Shown: positions 60,678 through 64,000 of the stretch, piece after piece
Layout of the letters: the number at the start of each line of letters is the position of its first letter
Position numbering within the stretch: the stretch's first letter is position 1
Translations under genes and position numbers: made by a program
The notes under the pieces: generated by a model
The model's database searches: none
Told to the model about the DNA's origin: nothing
What the model saw: the letters and a program-made list of their open reading frames with translations, nothing else
Assembly (NCBI RefSeq): GCF_004295645.1
Contig: NZ_CP034752.1
Span: 2,666,001 to 2,730,000 of the forward strand
From: Limnobaculum zhutongyuii
GTDB lineage: Bacteria > Pseudomonadota > Gammaproteobacteria > Enterobacterales > Enterobacteriaceae
Direction of reading: 5' to 3'
Length of the DNA: 64,000 nucleotides

Positions 60678-63224
60678 ATGAGATTACAGGGAACGTTACG
60701 CTATTGTCTGCTCGTCAGTTCATTGCTGCTAACTGGCTGCCACAGCCTGCTCAATCTCTATTATTCCGATACCCTGCCCCGTAAAGAAGGTCAAATCACA
60801 CTGGCAGGACTACATGAACCGGTCAGCGTACGCTATAACAAGATGGGCGTTCCATTGATTAAGGGCCAGAATCTGGATGATGTCTATCTGGTTTGGGGCT
60901 ATATCCATGCGTCTGAACGTATTAACCATATGGTATTAATGCGTCTGACTGCGGAAGGTCGATTATCTGAATATCTGGGAGAAAGCGCGCTGAGTATTGA
61001 TAGCTTTATGCGCAAAATGCGCTTTCGTCAGGCCGCTGATAAACTTTACCAGCAAACTAATGCCCAAAATCGCCGCTATCTGCAAGCTTATGCTCAGGGA
61101 GTAAACCTGTGGTTGGATACCCATCAGGATAATCTACCGATGGATTTAGCCGCTGCGGACTATCCGGTTCCTGCATGGCAAGCCACAGACGCCATTTTGA
61201 TCTTATCACTGGCTAACTTTGGTCTGGCTGGCAACCTGCATGAAGAGATTGATAGTCTGATTATTGCCCAACAGCTGGGCATCGAGCGACTCCCCTGGCT
61301 GTTCCCTGTTTATCCGGATGAACCTATTCCCCATGCTGAAGCAAAAAAACTACAGGGACTTAATCTACAGCCATTACAACAGGAAGCTGATCAGTTAAAG
61401 CTGGTTAGCCGCTCGCTGGAAAGTATTCATCTTCACGATATTATGGCCTCCAATAATTGGGCATTAACGGCCGATTTAACGCAAAACGGTGGAACTTTGC
61501 TGGCAAATGATACCCATCTGCCCATCGGATTACCTTCGTTGTGGAGTATGATCCAAATCGAAACCCCTGAGTGGCAAATGGCGGGAGCTGCGATTCCGGG
61601 AATTCCGGCGATTGTGTTGGGTGCCACGCCGGAACTGGCCTGGGGCTATACCATGGTGATGGCAGATAATCAGGATCTGTTTTTGGAACAAATGCGCCCC
61701 AGCGCTAAAGGTTTTGAATATCTGTATAAAGGAAAATGGCTACCGGTAAAGCAAACCCAGGAAGTCTTCCATGTTAAGGGACTGCCCGACGTTAGGGAAA
61801 ATATGTATGAAACTCAGCACGGTATTTTGCTGAATGAATCGCTGAAAAACCGCAGCTATCTGCTACAGCCACTGGAGGTGGAGTCTCGTTACGGCATCGC
61901 CCTGAGTACCCTGTCACCCACCAACGACGATAACAGTATTAATGCGCTAATGGCGATCCCCTACCAGCGACAAGTGCCTCAGGCGATGGCATTAGCCAAC
62001 CAGATTAAAGTCATCTCAGTAAATATGCTGTTGGCGGATAAGCAGCAAATTGGCTGGCAGTTAACCGGCAGCTATCCATTGCGCAAAAATGGCCTGGGTT
62101 TGTTCCCTTCACCGGGCTGGGACGGCAAATATGACTGGCAGGGTAGCGCACCAACCAAAAGTTACCCGTCAGCACTAAAAAATAAACAAGGCTGGTTAGC
62201 TAGTGCAAATAACCGCATTGTAGAAAAAGGTTATCCGGTTAATTTTTCACAAACCTGGGCCCATCCGGAACGTTTCGAGCGCATCTCAACCATGTTGAAT
62301 GCGACCAATCGGCATAGCCTCACCACCATGAAGCAAATGCAATATGACCAGTTGGACCCAATGGTAGCCAAACTTCAGGTTTATCTGAGAGACCCGACAC
62401 TCAGCGTAGCCATTGCCCGTCTGCCTGAACCTGAACAGCAGCAGGCGAAGTTGGCCCAGTCCCGACTGATGGATTTCGACGGCCAACTGCATGCAGATAG
62501 CCCGGCAGCAGCACTGTATAATCTGTTTTTATCGGCGTTTAGCCACCAGCTGTTTGCCGATGCCTTTACCGACCATCCACAGGCCTGGCATGCCTTTGTG
62601 GAAAGCTCAAAATCCTATTCGGCTCAGGCGGACCATTTGCTGTGGCAGGATGACAATAAAGCCAACGCCAGTCCGTTCTGGCAAAAAGCAGACCCGGCTC
62701 ACAGCGGTAAAGCGGCTATTGTGGCCCGTGCGCTGGCTAGCGCGGTGCAACATGGTGAACAACAACTTGGCAACGACTATTCACGCTGGCAATGGGGGCA
62801 ACTACATCGCTATAAGTGGAATAGCCTCTCATCTCAAATAGCGCCATACCTACCGGAAGAGCAGCAAAAAATGATTGTTCGCCTCGATGGCTATCTGAAC
62901 CGGGGGCCTTACCCTGCCGGGGGAAACATCAATACGGTGAATATTGCCAGTTACACTATGGGACAAGACTTTAATACCCTGCTGATCCCCGCCATGCGTT
63001 TGATTGTGGATTTCAGCCAGCCCGATCCGGTTTGGGTGATGAACAATGCTGGTCAATCAGCGAATCCAGCCAGCCCACACTATGCTGATAATATTGATGA
63101 CTGGTTAAAGGGGGAGTATCAAAACCTGCCTTTCAGTCAGGAAGGTCAACAGCGACTGTACAGTGCCAGTGCAATCAATTTTGTACCGGGAAAAACTGCA
63201 TTACCGGTGTCTGAGAGACCATGA
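60678..63224 (+). CDS. Penicillin acylase family (Ntn-hydrolase) lipoprotein
   Basis: An 848-residue protein with a lipoprotein signal (LLVSSLLLTGC, Cys21). It has the two-chain plan of the penicillin/AHL acylases: an alpha part to about residue 257, then MASNNWALTADLTQNGG, where Ser258 would become the N-terminal nucleophile after self-cleavage. LLANDTHLPIGLPSLW and GATPELAWGYTMVMADNQDLF follow as in the family. Substrates of relatives include beta-lactam side chains and acyl-homoserine lactones; here unknown. The stop overlaps the start of an acyltransferase-3 gene, so the two are translated together. Confidence 0.9.
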   Translation: MRLQGTLRYCLLVSSLLLTGCHSLLNLYYSDTLPRKEGQITLAGLHEPVSVRYNKMGVPLIKGQNLDDVYLVWGYIHASERINHMVLMRLTAEGRLSEYLGESALSIDSFMRKMRFRQAADKLYQQTNAQNRRYLQAYAQGVNLWLDTHQDNLPMDLAAADYPVPAWQATDAILILSLANFGLAGNLHEEIDSLIIAQQLGIERLPWLFPVYPDEPIPHAEAKKLQGLNLQPLQQEADQLKLVSRSLESIHLHDIMASNNWALTADLTQNGGTLLANDTHLPIGLPSLWSMIQIETPEWQMAGAAIPGIPAIVLGATPELAWGYTMVMADNQDLFLEQMRPSAKGFEYLYKGKWLPVKQTQEVFHVKGLPDVRENMYETQHGILLNESLKNRSYLLQPLEVESRYGIALSTLSPTNDDNSINALMAIPYQRQVPQAMALANQIKVISVNMLLADKQQIGWQLTGSYPLRKNGLGLFPSPGWDGKYDWQGSAPTKSYPSALKNKQGWLASANNRIVEKGYPVNFSQTWAHPERFERISTMLNATNRHSLTTMKQMQYDQLDPMVAKLQVYLRDPTLSVAIARLPEPEQQQAKLAQSRLMDFDGQLHADSPAAALYNLFLSAFSHQLFADAFTDHPQAWHAFVESSKSYSAQADHLLWQDDNKANASPFWQKADPAHSGKAAIVARALASAVQHGEQQLGNDYSRWQWGQLHRYKWNSLSSQIAPYLPEEQQKMIVRLDGYLNRGPYPAGGNINTVNIASYTMGQDFNTLLIPAMRLIVDFSQPDPVWVMNNAGQSANPASPHYADNIDDWLKGEYQNLPFSQEGQQRLYSASAINFVPGKTALPVSERP

Positions 63225-64000
63225 CATTAGCGACGTTGTTTCAGCGGTTTACCCCTATTGAGCAAGAGGTCTCTCACCAGCTTGATATGTTGCGCGGTTT
63301 CAGCACCGCCATGGTGTTGTTCTGTCACGCCTATTTACTGTTTCTCTACCCGGTCTGGCCTGCCATTATGCTGCCTGTCTATCTGTTTGCTCACGCCTGG
63401 GTAATGGCGCTGTTTGCCCTGAGTGGTTTTCTGATATGTAAATCTGCCTGCTATAACATTCAGCAAAACCATCAGTTTAATATCAGACGTTATGCTTTTT
63501 CCCGCTTAAACCGCATTGTTCCCCCTTTCTATTTTGGTTGTGGGGCGCTGTTATTAATCTATCTGATCTCTCCCTGGTTTTTTGCCTCCGGTAGCCGTGA
63601 ACTTGCGGTTATCAGCGATACCATGAGTCAGGCTAAAATGGTGCTGGATGCCAAAAGTTTTACCGGCGTTCTGCTGTTTGTGAATGGTTTTTTAACTGAA
63701 ACCCCCGCCAGTAACTTCTCTTTCTGGTCTCTGCCGTTTGAGGTTTGGTTTTATGTGTTATTCGGCCTGCTGCTTTGGCCGCAAAATAAAATAGCCATCT
63801 TTAGCGCAGCCCTGTTAATGCTGTCGTTAAGCCTGCTGAATTATGCTTTTCTGCTGTATAGCCTGATCTGGTGTGGAGGAGCCATAGCGGCACTCTTGCA
63901 TAACCACCAACACCAGCTTAAGGCCAGAATTTTACTGGTTATCTTTTCTCTCACAACCATAGTGCTGCTTGTGTTAGCGGTGAGCGGGCTGTTTATGCTA
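63221..64000 (+). CDS. Acyltransferase 3 family membrane protein, partial (runs off the window)
   Basis: An open frame of 260 codons from the ATG at 63221 (ATGA overlap with the preceding stop) to the window end. Family marks: LDMLRGFSTAMVLFCHAYLLF (the RG and catalytic His, about 23-43), ALFALSGFLI, RRYAFSRLNRIVPPFY, and FWSLPFEVWFYVLFG. Such proteins of about 350-400 residues with ten membrane segments acetylate or acylate surface sugars (OafA, OpgC, NodX types). Coupling to a predicted acyl-amide hydrolase suggests a shared envelope substrate, an inference. Confidence 0.88.
   Translation, partial: MTLATLFQRFTPIEQEVSHQLDMLRGFSTAMVLFCHAYLLFLYPVWPAIMLPVYLFAHAWVMALFALSGFLICKSACYNIQQNHQFNIRRYAFSRLNRIVPPFYFGCGALLLIYLISPWFFASGSRELAVISDTMSQAKMVLDAKSFTGVLLFVNGFLTETPASNFSFWSLPFEVWFYVLFGLLLWPQNKIAIFSAALLMLSLSLLNYAFLLYSLIWCGGAIAALLHNHQHQLKARILLVIFSLTTIVLLVLAVSGLFML

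Overview
The window comes from a member of the Enterobacterales. The blocks recA-recX-alaS-csrA-serV-argV-type tRNAs and malEFG/malK-lamB-malM have the gene order of Escherichia coli, and proteins such as CsrA, RecA and the Mal proteins look typically enterobacterial. Placement nearer to Budviciaceae (Limnobaculum, Pragia, Budvicia) is only an impression and was not tested.

Layout. (1) 1-7301, minus strand: a type VI secretion (T6SS) effector module. It holds vgrG with a C-terminal transthyretin-like tip, a Tle4-type lipase (5' end apparently frameshifted), two tandem mosaic Tli4-type immunity proteins, a PAAR protein and the start of a small membrane protein. (2) 7756-9354, minus: a compact AT-rich cassette of a GNAT acetyltransferase, a protein that looks like a distant class II aminoacyl-tRNA synthetase, and a 57-residue ORF. 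(3) 9385-25190, minus: a giant autotransporter of about 5,268 codons, split into two ORFs at a run of seven G. Its passenger carries ten copies of a unit of about 363 residues. (4) 25619-41609: the whole maltose regulon in one block, with malT, malPQ, malM-lamB-malK and malEFG. The two halves are joined by 750 bp of unusual repeats. (5) 41978-48192: tRNA-Arg x3, tRNA-Ser, csrA, alaS, recX, recA, pncC. (6) 48410-58744: an accessory block between pncC and mltB, with a broken MFS exporter and its LysR neighbour, an unknown protein, a second maltoporin-like gene, and an RpiR-regulated beta-glucoside PTS with a GH1 phospho-glucosidase and an SDR. (7) 59410-64000: mltB, a lipoprotein Ntn-hydrolase and the start of an acyltransferase-3 gene.

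How genes work together. LamB, MalE and MalFGK2 import maltodextrins; MalP and MalQ degrade them; MalT activates the genes through boxes upstream of malP and between malK and malE, with three CRP sites in the malK-malE gap. The second LamB, the PTS and the GH1 enzyme form a plausible aryl-beta-glucoside or cellobiose uptake route. The T6SS module pairs a spike with a phospholipase cargo and its cognate immunity.

Caution: seven single-base homopolymer length differences break five genes (lipase, autotransporter, MFS exporter, second lamB, mltB). Each gene is restored by one-base corrections. These are either assembly errors or real inactivation or phase variation, and the sequence alone cannot decide.
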